Shown one piece after another: positions 47,233 through 53,887 of a DNA stretch of 53,887 bases. The DNA is taken from the NCBI GenBank assembly GCA_035290345.1, contig DATDUP010000006.1, forward strand, positions 1-53,887. Reading direction: 5' to 3'. Each line of letters starts with the position of its first letter. Position 1 is the first letter of the stretch. This stretch comes from DATDUP01 sp035290345 (GTDB taxonomy: Bacteria; Patescibacteriota; Patescibacteriia; Magasanikbacterales; UBA922). Made by a program: the position numbers and the translations under genes. The notes beneath the pieces were generated by a model. That model was not told the DNA's origin, ran no database searches, and saw only the letters and a program-made list of their open reading frames with translations.

Positions 47233-47715
47233 TTATCTTATATTGAATTTTTCTATATCCACTCTTTTCTTGATTATTGAGTCCCGTAACCCGTAGTTAT
47301 TCCAGGCCTTTTTGCCAACCTCATTTTTTACATGCACGGTTAATTCGATGTGTTTTAGTTTTTTGTTTTTAAACCATTTTTTTAATTCCGCTAAAAATTG
47401 TTTGGCAATGCCGTTTTTTCTGGAATTTTTTTCTACGAATATGTCACTTATAAATCCAGTTTTTCTAATTTTGAAAACCGGCGGTCTTGAGCTTATTTCG
47501 CCAAGAGCATAGCCGATGATCTTTTTATCTTCCTCGGCCACCAGGAGTAGTCTTGTTTTGGCGTATATACAGCTCCGGAAAAATTTTTGATAGATCTTGT
47601 TTACATTTTTTACAGGAGCGAAGTAGGGGTCAAAAGCATAGTGTTGTTTTAACAGATTGACGCCGTATTTAGTGATTTTGTTAACATCTTTTAATTTTGC
47701 TTTTCTGACAATCAT
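47233..47715 (-). CDS. GNAT-family N-acetyltransferase
   Basis: A 160-aa GNAT enzyme that moves an acetyl group from acetyl-CoA to an amine. Visible are VRKAKLKDVNKITKYGV at the start, LLLVAEEDKKIIGYALGEIS, the acetyl-CoA loop DIFVEKNSRKNGIAKQFLAE (R-K-N-G-I-A) and HVKNEVGKKAWNNYGL near the end. The substrate is unknown. It is AT-rich and follows an attC-like element (47796-47855), so it may be an acquired single-gene module. Confidence 0.88.
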   Translation of the reverse strand: MIVRKAKLKDVNKITKYGVNLLKQHYAFDPYFAPVKNVNKIYQKFFRSCIYAKTRLLLVAEEDKKIIGYALGEISSRPPVFKIRKTGFISDIFVEKNSRKNGIAKQFLAELKKWFKNKKLKHIELTVHVKNEVGKKAWNNYGLRDSIIKKRVDIEKFNIR

Positions 47716-47795
47716 ATCAGTTGAATTGGATGAAGAAATTACTTTTATATAATGTCTTTGTGTCTATAATATAGTGGAAGTATATAATGGGCCAC

Positions 47796-47855
47796 GGCCG
47801 TATGTCTAACGTTGTTGGTTTGTGGTTCGGAGCCAGGTGGGTGGCAACATCGGCC
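47796..47855 (-). repeat. attC-like intergenic element A
   Basis: A 60-bp element bounded by GGCCGTATGT (47796-47805) and ACATCGGCC (47847-47855), an inverted repeat with one extra base. On the minus strand it ends with CAACGTTAGAC, which contains GTTAGAC, a perfect GTTRRRY integron core site. It begins 6 bp after the stop of the upstream gene, as attC does in gene cassettes. A clear RYYYAAC partner is missing. Confidence 0.4.
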
Positions 47856-47861
47856 AACCCC

Positions 47862-48359
47862 CTATTCTTCAAGATCAATCCAATAGAAACGTAGTCGTTC
47901 CCCTTGGTACACCTTTTTTTGTTGTAATCTACCTTTGTTTTTTTCAATAATCTTTTGCGAGGCGATGTTCGTTTCATTGCATGTCACCAGCACTTTATTA
48001 AGATTCAATTTTTTGGCTTCTTTCAGGGCGAGTGTCAAAATTTTATTACCGTAACCCCTTTTGCGTTTTGATGGTCTTATCGCGTAGCCAATATGTCCAC
48101 CAAAATTACGTAAATTTTTGTTCAATTTATGTCTTATGCTCACGCGTCCAATGAAAGTGTCATTGTCTATGAGCCAAAAAGTCGAGGCGGGGACCATGCC
48201 TTTGGGAAGGTCTGTTCCTCTTTTATAACGCCGGCTCTCTTTAATGTACTCTTCAACTTTTGCGGGATTTCCTTCATTTTGTTGGTCAATTTTAAGGAAT
48301 TCTCTCAATCCGTTTTGAAAACTTTTCTTGTACTTTAATGTGGGCTTGATTAATCGCAT
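47862..48359 (-). CDS. GNAT-family N-acetyltransferase (RimJ/RimL-like)
   Basis: A 165-aa acetyltransferase: MRLIKPTLKYKKSFQNGL at the start, STFWLIDNDTFIGRVSIRHK, then GGHIGYAIRPSKRKRGYGNK with the acetyl-CoA loop (RKRGYGNK) and VLVTCNETNIASQKIIEKNK, the common GNAT C-terminal pattern. I start at Met 48359. The open frame continues upstream to 48479, but those 40 codons lie in the structured element at 48385-48472 and are not protein-like. It is flanked on both sides by attC-like elements. Confidence 0.88.
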   Translation of the reverse strand: MRLIKPTLKYKKSFQNGLREFLKIDQQNEGNPAKVEEYIKESRRYKRGTDLPKGMVPASTFWLIDNDTFIGRVSIRHKLNKNLRNFGGHIGYAIRPSKRKRGYGNKILTLALKEAKKLNLNKVLVTCNETNIASQKIIEKNKGRLQQKKVYQGERLRFYWIDLEE

Positions 48360-48384
48360 CGTAGAAATTATAGACGAGATGTTA

Positions 48385-48472
48385 ATTACGGCTAACGTTC
48401 CTGGATATGCGAGATTTTGCGGAGCGTAGTGGAGGCAAATATGGGTGGAGGCTTTTGGGTAAAAGCCGTAAC
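48385..48472 (-). repeat. attC-like intergenic element B
   Basis: An 88-bp element bounded by TTACGGC (48386-48392) and GCCGTAA (48465-48471). On the minus strand it ends with GAACGTTAGCC, similar to the CAACGTTAGAC end of element A; the shared 8-mer is CTAACGTT on the plus strand. Internal pairing (TTTGC/GCAAA) and CGGAGC are also shared. GTTAGCC differs from GTTRRRY at one position. Confidence 0.4.
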
Positions 48473-48571
48473 CGGGCATGCCGTGTTAATTGATGCATGC
48501 CTTTTCCTTTGTTTTCTGGTAAGAAAACTTGTTTTAAAAATTTTCCAATTTTTTTCTGTTTTGGATTTTAC

Positions 48572-49255
48572 CTATCTTTTCCTTCCTAAATATGACCAAA
48601 ATATTTGGGGCTTATATGAGGTCGGGTTTGGAAGCGGCAAATTATTAAAGAGATAAAGGTGCTCGGTAATAAAATATGGATAGAAATTATTATATATATC
48701 ATCAGATGAAAGCCTGATAGGCCCGTCGTTAGTTGGAGAAGGAATCATCCTATTTGAGAAAGAACGTAAGAAAAAAATTCCCTCTCTTTTTAAAAGAGAC
48801 GCCACCTTCTTTACATATGTTTTTCTATCTGCTATCGGAATGTGATGGAAGCATCCTTGGTCAAAAATAAAATCAAAAGTTCCTTTAAGTCCCTTTTCTT
48901 CCAGTTTCAGAAAATTACAACAAATAAAATTCACATCTGCCCCCACAAGTTTTGTATATTTACAGGCCGTCTCTATTGTTTTAGGGATAAAATCAACACC
49001 GGTAACATTCATACCATGCTTCGCTAAAAAACAAGATTCAACGCCGATACTGCATCCGACCTCAAGGACTTTCATGCCAGGTAAAATTGTCCGATCTTTT
49101 AAGAGTCTTTGAAGCTCTGTCCCAACTGCCAGTGTGACCCATGGCGTATTTGTAAGATCCATCTTATTTTCTTGTTTTTTGTCAAAAAATTTTTTTACAC
49201 TATTTAAATTTGATTGCAATAAAGAATTTTCAAAATTTTCTTGTGGTTTTTCCAT
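48572..49255 (-). CDS. SAM-dependent methyltransferase (class I)
   Basis: A 227-aa Rossmann-fold methyltransferase. Motif I is MKVLEVGCSIGVESCFLAKH (about 61-80), motif II has TGVDFIPKTIETA, the acidic FICCNFLKLEE is motif III-like and TFDFIFDQGCFHHIP is motif IV. The pattern is that of small-molecule methyltransferases; the substrate is unknown. It ends a tightly spaced five-gene set (16-bp gap to the radical SAM gene). Confidence 0.9.
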   Translation of the reverse strand: MEKPQENFENSLLQSNLNSVKKFFDKKQENKMDLTNTPWVTLAVGTELQRLLKDRTILPGMKVLEVGCSIGVESCFLAKHGMNVTGVDFIPKTIETACKYTKLVGADVNFICCNFLKLEEKGLKGTFDFIFDQGCFHHIPIADRKTYVKKVASLLKREGIFFLRSFSNRMIPSPTNDGPIRLSSDDIYNNFYPYFITEHLYLFNNLPLPNPTSYKPQIFWSYLGRKR

Positions 49256-49271
49256 ATTAAGATGGGTATAA

Positions 49272-50276
49272 TTATTTTAATTTAATTATAGTATACAAAT
49301 TAATGGGGCATTTTTCACAATAAAAGAACAAATTTTTTCTAAAATCATCAAATTTTTTACTCTGCCATATTTCCGTGAAGGATGTATTGAATAAATTTCC
49401 CATTATTGGTTCGTGCGTATATTCGACAGCATTGCAAGGATGAACGTCTCCGTTTGCGAGAATTAGGGCGAACCACTGAGGCCTGGTGCACTTGTTTAAT
49501 TTTCGATTTATGGGTTGATATAACCCACTCGCCCAATCGGCATCAGATATTCTGTTAGAAAAGAGATTTTTCAGCGCCGACTCATTCTCGTTGCGGTTTT
49601 TTTCTGGTAAACCAGAAATTTCGGTCAAACAGTCTTTAGTAATTTTATTTCGGAAATTTAAAATTTCGTTAATGTTTAATAGCAACTCTCGATTGAAATC
49701 ACCCTCTAAGTAGGATATCGCCATTTCTGATATTCCCAACTCTCTGTTTAATTTTATCAAACCAGGAATATCTTTATAATTATTTTTGTTTATTAATGTT
49801 TGGGTTTTTATTTTAAAATTAGGAAATTTTTCTTGCAAATTAGAAAAAATTTTTATTGTATTTACAGCACTTTGCCATAATCCAGGTTTGTTCCTCATCC
49901 TGTCGTGTGTATCGGGTTTGTGGCTATATAGCGAAACATAAACGCTGTCTAATCCAGCCTTCACCATGTCCGCAGCTTTATCTGTAGTTAAAACACTGCC
50001 GTTGGTATTTATATTGACGAAACAATTTCTGTTTTTACCCGCTTTAACTAAATCCAAAAGACCGGGGAAAAGAGTTGGCTCGCCTCCGCTTATGTCAATC
50101 CTTTCCAACCCCAAAGCAACAGCTTCATCGAAAATTCTTTGCCAATCTTGAACATGAAGATTATTTTTTCCCGACAAGTTTCTATGAAGAAGTTTCCTTG
50201 TGCCACAAGTGGGACAATTTGCCGTGCAGGCAAAAGTCGGTTTTATAACAAGGTGTTTTATTTTGTATTTATTCAT
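49272..50276 (-). CDS. Radical SAM/SPASM-type enzyme
   Basis: A 334-aa radical SAM protein. The [4Fe-4S] site is CTANCPTC (Cys17, Cys21, Cys24), followed by the SAM-binding RIDISGGEPTLFPGL and NINTNGSVLTT. The C-terminal part has SPASM-like Cys: KCTRPQWFALILANGDVHPC (two Cys), NAVEYTHEPIMGNLFN and a final FYCEKCPINL, enough to bind one extra cluster. SPASM enzymes modify peptides, proteins or small molecules. It lies between a lysyl-tRNA synthetase (7 bp) and a methyltransferase (16 bp). Confidence 0.92.
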   Translation of the reverse strand: MNKYKIKHLVIKPTFACTANCPTCGTRKLLHRNLSGKNNLHVQDWQRIFDEAVALGLERIDISGGEPTLFPGLLDLVKAGKNRNCFVNINTNGSVLTTDKAADMVKAGLDSVYVSLYSHKPDTHDRMRNKPGLWQSAVNTIKIFSNLQEKFPNFKIKTQTLINKNNYKDIPGLIKLNRELGISEMAISYLEGDFNRELLLNINEILNFRNKITKDCLTEISGLPEKNRNENESALKNLFSNRISDADWASGLYQPINRKLNKCTRPQWFALILANGDVHPCNAVEYTHEPIMGNLFNTSFTEIWQSKKFDDFRKNLFFYCEKCPINLYTIIKLK

Positions 50277-50283
50277 TTTGGAA

Positions 50284-51774
50284 TTATCTATCTGGCTTAA
50301 GCAATGGAAACATCACAACGTCACGCAAATTTGGTTGTTGCGTCAAGAGAGCGATTATTCTATCAATACCCATTCCCCAGCCCGACACCGGCGGCATTCC
50401 ATATTCCATAGCCTCAACAAATTCGTCGTCTTTGAGCATGGCTTCTTCATCTCCGTGTTTTCGCATATCCATTTGTTTTTCAAATCTTTCTTTTTGATCA
50501 ACGGGATCAATCAGTTCGCTATACGCATTAACTATTTCCCATCCATTTATAATCAATTGAAACCGATCAGTTACCATAGGATTATCATCATTTCTTCTAG
50601 CCAAGGGAGAAATATCTATAGGATGATGAATTAGAAAAGTTGGCTCAATAATTTTCTCTCGCGAAGTTGCCTTGTACAATGCGTCTATAAGATTTCCCCG
50701 GCCCAGATTCTCAATTTTATCAATCGAAATTTTTTTCTTCTTAATAATATTTTTTAATTCTTTAACATCGGGAAACTCGTCTATATCGATTCCACAGTCC
50801 TGCAAAATTAAGTTTTTAAAGGAAACTGTTTTCCATGGTAACGAAAGGTCAACTGTTACTAATTCTCCTTTACGATTTAGAATTTCTATTTTTAATTCCC
50901 CATTTATTCTTTTTATAATCTCAGTTAACATCTGCTCTGTAAAACGCATATTCATTTTATAATCCCAATAAGCACAATAATGCTCCACCATGGTAAAATC
51001 TTGCAGATGACTTTGGTCTACACCCTCGTTGCGAAATGATCTAGCCACCTCATAAATTTTCTCAAAACCGCCGATTATTGCCTCTTTAAGATATATTTCT
51101 GGCGCAATTCTCAAATAGACATCATTGCCGTAAGCGTTATGATGAGATTTAAACGGTTTAGCCAAGGCTCCGGAAGGGGTATTGCAAAGAATAGGAGTTT
51201 CAACCTCTGTAAAACCATTATCATGATAATATTTCCTGAGTTCCCACAAAAATCTACTCCTTAATATAAATCTTTTTTTAGTCTCCTCATTCATTATTAG
51301 ATCTAAATATCTTTTTCTATATTTCAATTCCGTGTCTTTTATTCCATGCCATTTTTCCGGAAGCGGCCTCATAGCTTTACTTAAAAATTCGCATCTTTTA
51401 ATCATAATGGAGATTTCCCCTTTTTTTGTTACAAAAACCTCTCCCTCTATACCGAGGAAGTCACCCATATTGAGAAAGTTTAATATCGTTTTATATTCTA
51501 CCTCTCCCATGACATCCTCTTTAAATATAATCTGCACCCTGCTGTAAAAATCTTGCAGATGAGCAAAAGTAATTTTGCCCATGTCTCTTAGCAAAACAAC
51601 TCTTCCTGCAGACTTAACCCTGTCTCCCACTGCCATTTTTTTAATCTGGTCTAAAGTCGTCTCTCTATTATATTTAGATCCAAATGGAACAATTTTTCTT
51701 TCTCTCATCAGTTTAATACTTTCTATACGGCTTCTTCTTTCATCGTTAAGATTTGTCTCTTGACTATTTTGCAT
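50284..51774 (-). CDS. lysS: Lysyl-tRNA synthetase, class II
   Basis: A 496-aa class II synthetase that charges tRNA-Lys. The N-terminal OB-fold anticodon-binding domain (about 50-140, SAGRVVLLRDMGKITFAHLQ) is present, so it is not a truncated EpmA-type paralog. Catalytic motifs are KRYLDLIMNEETKKRFILRS (motif 1 region), FRNEGVDQSHLQDFTMVEHY (motif 2; most bacteria have HNPEFT) and GWGMGIDRIIALL (motif 3). Lysine-pocket residues Asn and Glu in VNAYSELIDP are kept. Presence inside an apparently accessory cluster is unusual for an essential gene; it could be the sole copy or a second one. Confidence 0.95.
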   Translation of the reverse strand: MQNSQETNLNDERRSRIESIKLMRERKIVPFGSKYNRETTLDQIKKMAVGDRVKSAGRVVLLRDMGKITFAHLQDFYSRVQIIFKEDVMGEVEYKTILNFLNMGDFLGIEGEVFVTKKGEISIMIKRCEFLSKAMRPLPEKWHGIKDTELKYRKRYLDLIMNEETKKRFILRSRFLWELRKYYHDNGFTEVETPILCNTPSGALAKPFKSHHNAYGNDVYLRIAPEIYLKEAIIGGFEKIYEVARSFRNEGVDQSHLQDFTMVEHYCAYWDYKMNMRFTEQMLTEIIKRINGELKIEILNRKGELVTVDLSLPWKTVSFKNLILQDCGIDIDEFPDVKELKNIIKKKKISIDKIENLGRGNLIDALYKATSREKIIEPTFLIHHPIDISPLARRNDDNPMVTDRFQLIINGWEIVNAYSELIDPVDQKERFEKQMDMRKHGDEEAMLKDDEFVEAMEYGMPPVSGWGMGIDRIIALLTQQPNLRDVVMFPLLKPDR

Positions 51775-51777
51775 ATT

Positions 51778-52350
51778 CTATAATTTAATTTTTTGAACTT
51801 TTGAAAGTTCACCATCGCAAGCAACGCGGATTAAACACTTAGCTTTTAGTCCAGTTTCTTTTTCAATTCTCTCCAATCCCCCGTATCCGATTTTTTCTGC
51901 AACTGCAATGATACTCAAAATACGAATGTTCGCATTCCTTAATAGCTTAATCATCGCTATAAGTGTTCCACCTGTGTCAATTATGTCTTCAACTAAAATC
52001 ACCTTATCCCCCTTTTTTATGCCGTGCAAATACATTTTACCATGAGTATATGAATTTCTGAAATCTATACACAAAGCACCCCTTAGGCCAGGTGGATTCC
52101 ATTTAACAAGCGCGAGACATTTTTTCAGTTTGTATGCCATTAATGCGGCAATATAACCACCACGATCTTCCTCCCCTACTATTTTGTTTGCCTTATCAAA
52201 GTCCGTAGCCACGGACAACTCCTCGACAACGTCCTCCAATAGTTTATAATTAGTTTCCGGTTCATGATCAATCAACTTATTAATAATATACTTCCTGCCC
52301 TTTATGTTGATGACTGGTTGTCGGTCGAATGCTTTAATAATTTCTTTCAT
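51778..52350 (-). CDS. Type I phosphoribosyltransferase (APRT/OPRT-like)
   Basis: A 190-aa phosphoribosyltransferase-fold protein. The PRPP-binding loop is KVILVEDIIDTGGTLIAMIK (near 120-140). Other parts are KIVGEEDRGGYIAALMAYKL and LALVKWNPPGLRG, which look like the pyrophosphate and base-facing loops of adenine PRTases. The base substrate cannot be fixed. I start at 52350 (MKEIIKAFD), just after the preceding stop; an in-frame Met at 52407 overlaps that gene. It is 3 bp before lysS. Confidence 0.85.
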   Translation of the reverse strand: MKEIIKAFDRQPVINIKGRKYIINKLIDHEPETNYKLLEDVVEELSVATDFDKANKIVGEEDRGGYIAALMAYKLKKCLALVKWNPPGLRGALCIDFRNSYTHGKMYLHGIKKGDKVILVEDIIDTGGTLIAMIKLLRNANIRILSIIAVAEKIGYGGLERIEKETGLKAKCLIRVACDGELSKVQKIKL

Positions 52351-52360
52351 TTTATGTTTG

Positions 52361-53629
52361 TTAATTTTTAATAGTTTGTAAAATTGTTTTGGAAACTGAT
52401 TTTGCACCCTTGAAGGATGGGATAAACTCGCTGATAGCAGATTTTTGTATGGTCATTAAATTTTTCTTTTTGTTGAAATCGTTTACTATCTTTCGGAATT
52501 TTTCTTTGTACTCTTTACGAAATTTTGCATCATCAAAATATTTACCTGTGAAATACCTTATCATAGCCATAGACTCGTCTACTTTTCTTATGTTTTTAAG
52601 ATTTGAACAACTTAGGGTAAATAGTAGATTTGGAAATACAGAATCTCTCTTGCGTTTTATTTTTTCAGTAATTATTAGATACTCATAAACATGTCCGTTA
52701 TGATTGTCGGGCAAAAATATAAGAGGTGTGTCTGAAGCCAGTGATTCAAATATAGTGGTAAATCCACATGGAACCAACACCACAATGGCCCTATTTATTT
52801 CTTTCAAAAACTGTTCATGGTTTAATGCAACAAGATTGAATAAATCCTTTTTATCAAACTCACTTTTTTTAATAATTTCAATTACGTTCGGGTGACCAGT
52901 TAAAACAAAGCGTTTGGCTGCGGGGAAATTTTTTATTTCCCCGGATATCAGATCAATAATCATTTTGGTATACCTGACTGCAGCACTCAAATTGGTTACA
53001 GGAGAAATTCCTCCGCTAAGCGACACCAGGACAGTATCCTTTTTACATTTCTTAGTAAAAGTTAAATCAATCATTGACCCAACATTCTCAACCCTATTTT
53101 TGGTTTCTCTTATAAATTGTGGCGTACCTTGAGTAAAAATTCTATTAGAAAAAAGATGCCCCAGTAGTTGTCTGTCATCTGGCATCATCCTGCAAATTAT
53201 TTTTATTCCTTGGTTTGAATCCAGACGTTTCAATGAGGCAAATTTTTTTAAAACCTGCTTTTTATTTTTCCATATCCAAAAACGACTCATGCTGTCAGCA
53301 TAAAAAACAGGAATATTGCTTTTCTTCCCCATGAACGCCAAAAATGGATCCATTACCGATATCACGGCATCATAATTTTTAAAGTCTATTTTTAGGTAAT
53401 CTTTGTTCGATTTTACACAAAAAACGTTGATAAAATATCCTGTCTTTTTGCAAAAATCAAAAGATGTGTCTGCGCCGACAAAATCCACCAATGCACCCCG
53501 TTTTTTTAGTTCATGTCCAATAGCAGACGCTTTTCCTGCTGGTCCATAAGCCCATGATTGAGCGCCAATCAGAATTTTAGTTTTTCTATATTTTTTATAC
53601 TGGGTCGGGATAGTTGAATTAGCGAACAT
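52361..53629 (-). CDS. GT-B fold glycosyltransferase (GT1/GT28-like)
   Basis: A 422-aa protein with a GT-B look: an N-terminal Rossmann half (KILIGAQSWAYGPAGKASAI, then GHELKKRGALVDFVGADTSF) and a C-terminal half with VLVSLSGGISPVTNLSAAVR and the nucleotide-sugar motif VPCGFTTIFESLASDTPLIF then LPDNHNGH, as in UDP-glycosyltransferases of the MurG/GT1 type. Donor and acceptor are unknown. It is the first gene of the five-gene set; no ribosome binding site or convincing promoter is seen upstream. Confidence 0.75.
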   Translation of the reverse strand: MFANSTIPTQYKKYRKTKILIGAQSWAYGPAGKASAIGHELKKRGALVDFVGADTSFDFCKKTGYFINVFCVKSNKDYLKIDFKNYDAVISVMDPFLAFMGKKSNIPVFYADSMSRFWIWKNKKQVLKKFASLKRLDSNQGIKIICRMMPDDRQLLGHLFSNRIFTQGTPQFIRETKNRVENVGSMIDLTFTKKCKKDTVLVSLSGGISPVTNLSAAVRYTKMIIDLISGEIKNFPAAKRFVLTGHPNVIEIIKKSEFDKKDLFNLVALNHEQFLKEINRAIVVLVPCGFTTIFESLASDTPLIFLPDNHNGHVYEYLIITEKIKRKRDSVFPNLLFTLSCSNLKNIRKVDESMAMIRYFTGKYFDDAKFRKEYKEKFRKIVNDFNKKKNLMTIQKSAISEFIPSFKGAKSVSKTILQTIKN

Positions 53630-53887
53630 ATCGGGTGGGGTAAGTAAAAAATAATGAAATTAAGATAAATCGTTTTCGTAGCGGAGCGGAGAGAACACCT
53701 TATCCCCTCTATAATTAAAGAAAAAGAAATTTGAAAATTTTTTAAAACAATTGGGCGATAGCCCAAAAAAGAAAAGGAATATTTCGGCTCACAGTGGATA
53801 GGCATATTCATTCGTATAATACGCTAAAATAGCGGAATATGTCCACTGATGAATAATAGGGGTGGTGTGTTGAGGTACCGGCGGGAA
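53630..53887. other. Gene-free right edge
   Basis: No convincing gene is seen here. It holds GCGGAGCGGAG (53679-53689, similar to a motif in element B), a GGGC-GATA-GCCC hairpin (53753-53764) and the cruciform-type repeat at 53792-53848. It may be the start of a regulatory or recombination region that continues outside the window. Confidence 0.6.
53792..53848. repeat. Cruciform-type interrupted inverted repeat
   Basis: CAGTGGA (53792-53798) and CATATTC (53803-53809), separated by TAGG, pair with GAATATG (53835-53841) and TCCACTG (53842-53848), which are adjacent. The 25-bp centre contains CGTAT-A-ATACG and CGCTA-AAA-TAGCG, two overlapping small hairpins. The result is two 7-bp stems with a four-base bulge and a variable top, similar in form to attC or IS200/IS605 ends but without their core bases. 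Confidence 0.6.

Noticed and set aside
48360..48479. N-terminal extension of the second GNAT protein
   Set aside because: The extra 40 residues are read through the structured element at 48385-48472; the acetyltransferase fold begins at Met 48359.
49272..51774. EpmA/EpmB-like elongation factor P lysylation pair
   Set aside because: The synthetase has a full anticodon domain and the radical SAM protein has SPASM-type Cys and no lysine-aminomutase features.
53569..53811. An 80-codon minus-strand open frame at the right edge
   Set aside because: It overlaps the start of the glycosyltransferase gene and passes through hairpins; composition is not protein-like.
53809..53835. dif-like arm (TTCGTATAA) in the right-edge repeat
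   Set aside because: It matches a XerC-type half site over 9 bases, but the second arm (TTATGTTAAAT type) is absent, and one such match by chance is not rare in this length of AT-rich DNA.
1..53887. CRISPR arrays, rRNA genes, prophage or IS transposase genes
   Set aside because: No regularly spaced direct repeats, no rRNA-like sequence and no transposase motif were seen anywhere in the window.

Overview
The window looks like a piece of a Patescibacteria (Candidate Phyla Radiation) chromosome, probably from the Parcubacteria/ABY1 side. This is inferred from gene content: a long run of T4SS_pilin-family proteins, short generic enzymes, very tight gene packing, few Shine-Dalgarno sites and a small membrane proteome. 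I could run no database search, so family names rest on motifs I can read. Promoters are mostly sigma-70-like (TTGACA, 17 bp, TATAAT), and an extended -10 form (TGnTATAAT) recurs.

Layout. 1-4.4 kb: the end of a GC-rich unknown gene, then pnp, a NYN-domain gene and rpsO on the minus strand. 4.4-8.2 kb: a plus-strand set with rpiB, a ribulose-phosphate epimerase-like gene, a thioredoxin-reductase-like flavoprotein and three small genes including a DJ-1/PfpI protein. 8.2-13.9 kb: minus-strand genes for a PfkB kinase, an N-formylglutamate-amidohydrolase-like protein and a RimK-like ligase (one operon), an exonuclease, a SpoU methyltransferase, a CTP-transferase-like membrane protein and a coiled-coil secreted protein. 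14-18.4 kb: a 42-aa membrane protein, a 7TM sensor-like protein, a Xer recombinase, tRNA-Arg(TCT), an SPFH protein, tRNA-His(GTG), an unknown protein and a GT2 glycosyltransferase.

18.4-33.3 kb is the centrepiece. Thirteen paralogous pilin-like proteins lie in a single minus-strand array behind galU. They come in three architectures: bare pilin, pilin plus Cys-rich tail, and Cys-rich head plus pilin. A solute-binding lipoprotein gene sits among them. Upstream is a second operon of three type IV-pilus-type minor pilins, one a 598-aa protein with adhesin-like repeats. One pilin gene (23165-23593) has a strong ribosome binding site and is followed by a cluster of hairpins, which suggests it is the major subunit.

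33.4-41.5 kb is the replication-origin neighbourhood: tig, an IMPase, DUF167, yidD, rnpA, rpmH, a five-repeat Ig-like surface protein, dnaA, a likely oriC and dnaN. The strand composition flips from C-rich to G-rich on the plus strand at about 40.3 kb. 41.5-47.2 kb holds an unknown membrane protein, a class A penicillin-binding protein, a 3D-domain wall protein behind an attenuator-like palindrome, and small exported or unknown proteins.

47.2-53.9 kb is AT-rich and accessory in character. It encodes, in one direction, a glycosyltransferase, a phosphoribosyltransferase, a lysyl-tRNA synthetase, a radical SAM/SPASM enzyme and a methyltransferase, followed by two GNAT acetyltransferases. The GNAT genes are separated by two intergenic elements that resemble integron attC sites. 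The right edge carries an unexplained cruciform-forming repeat.
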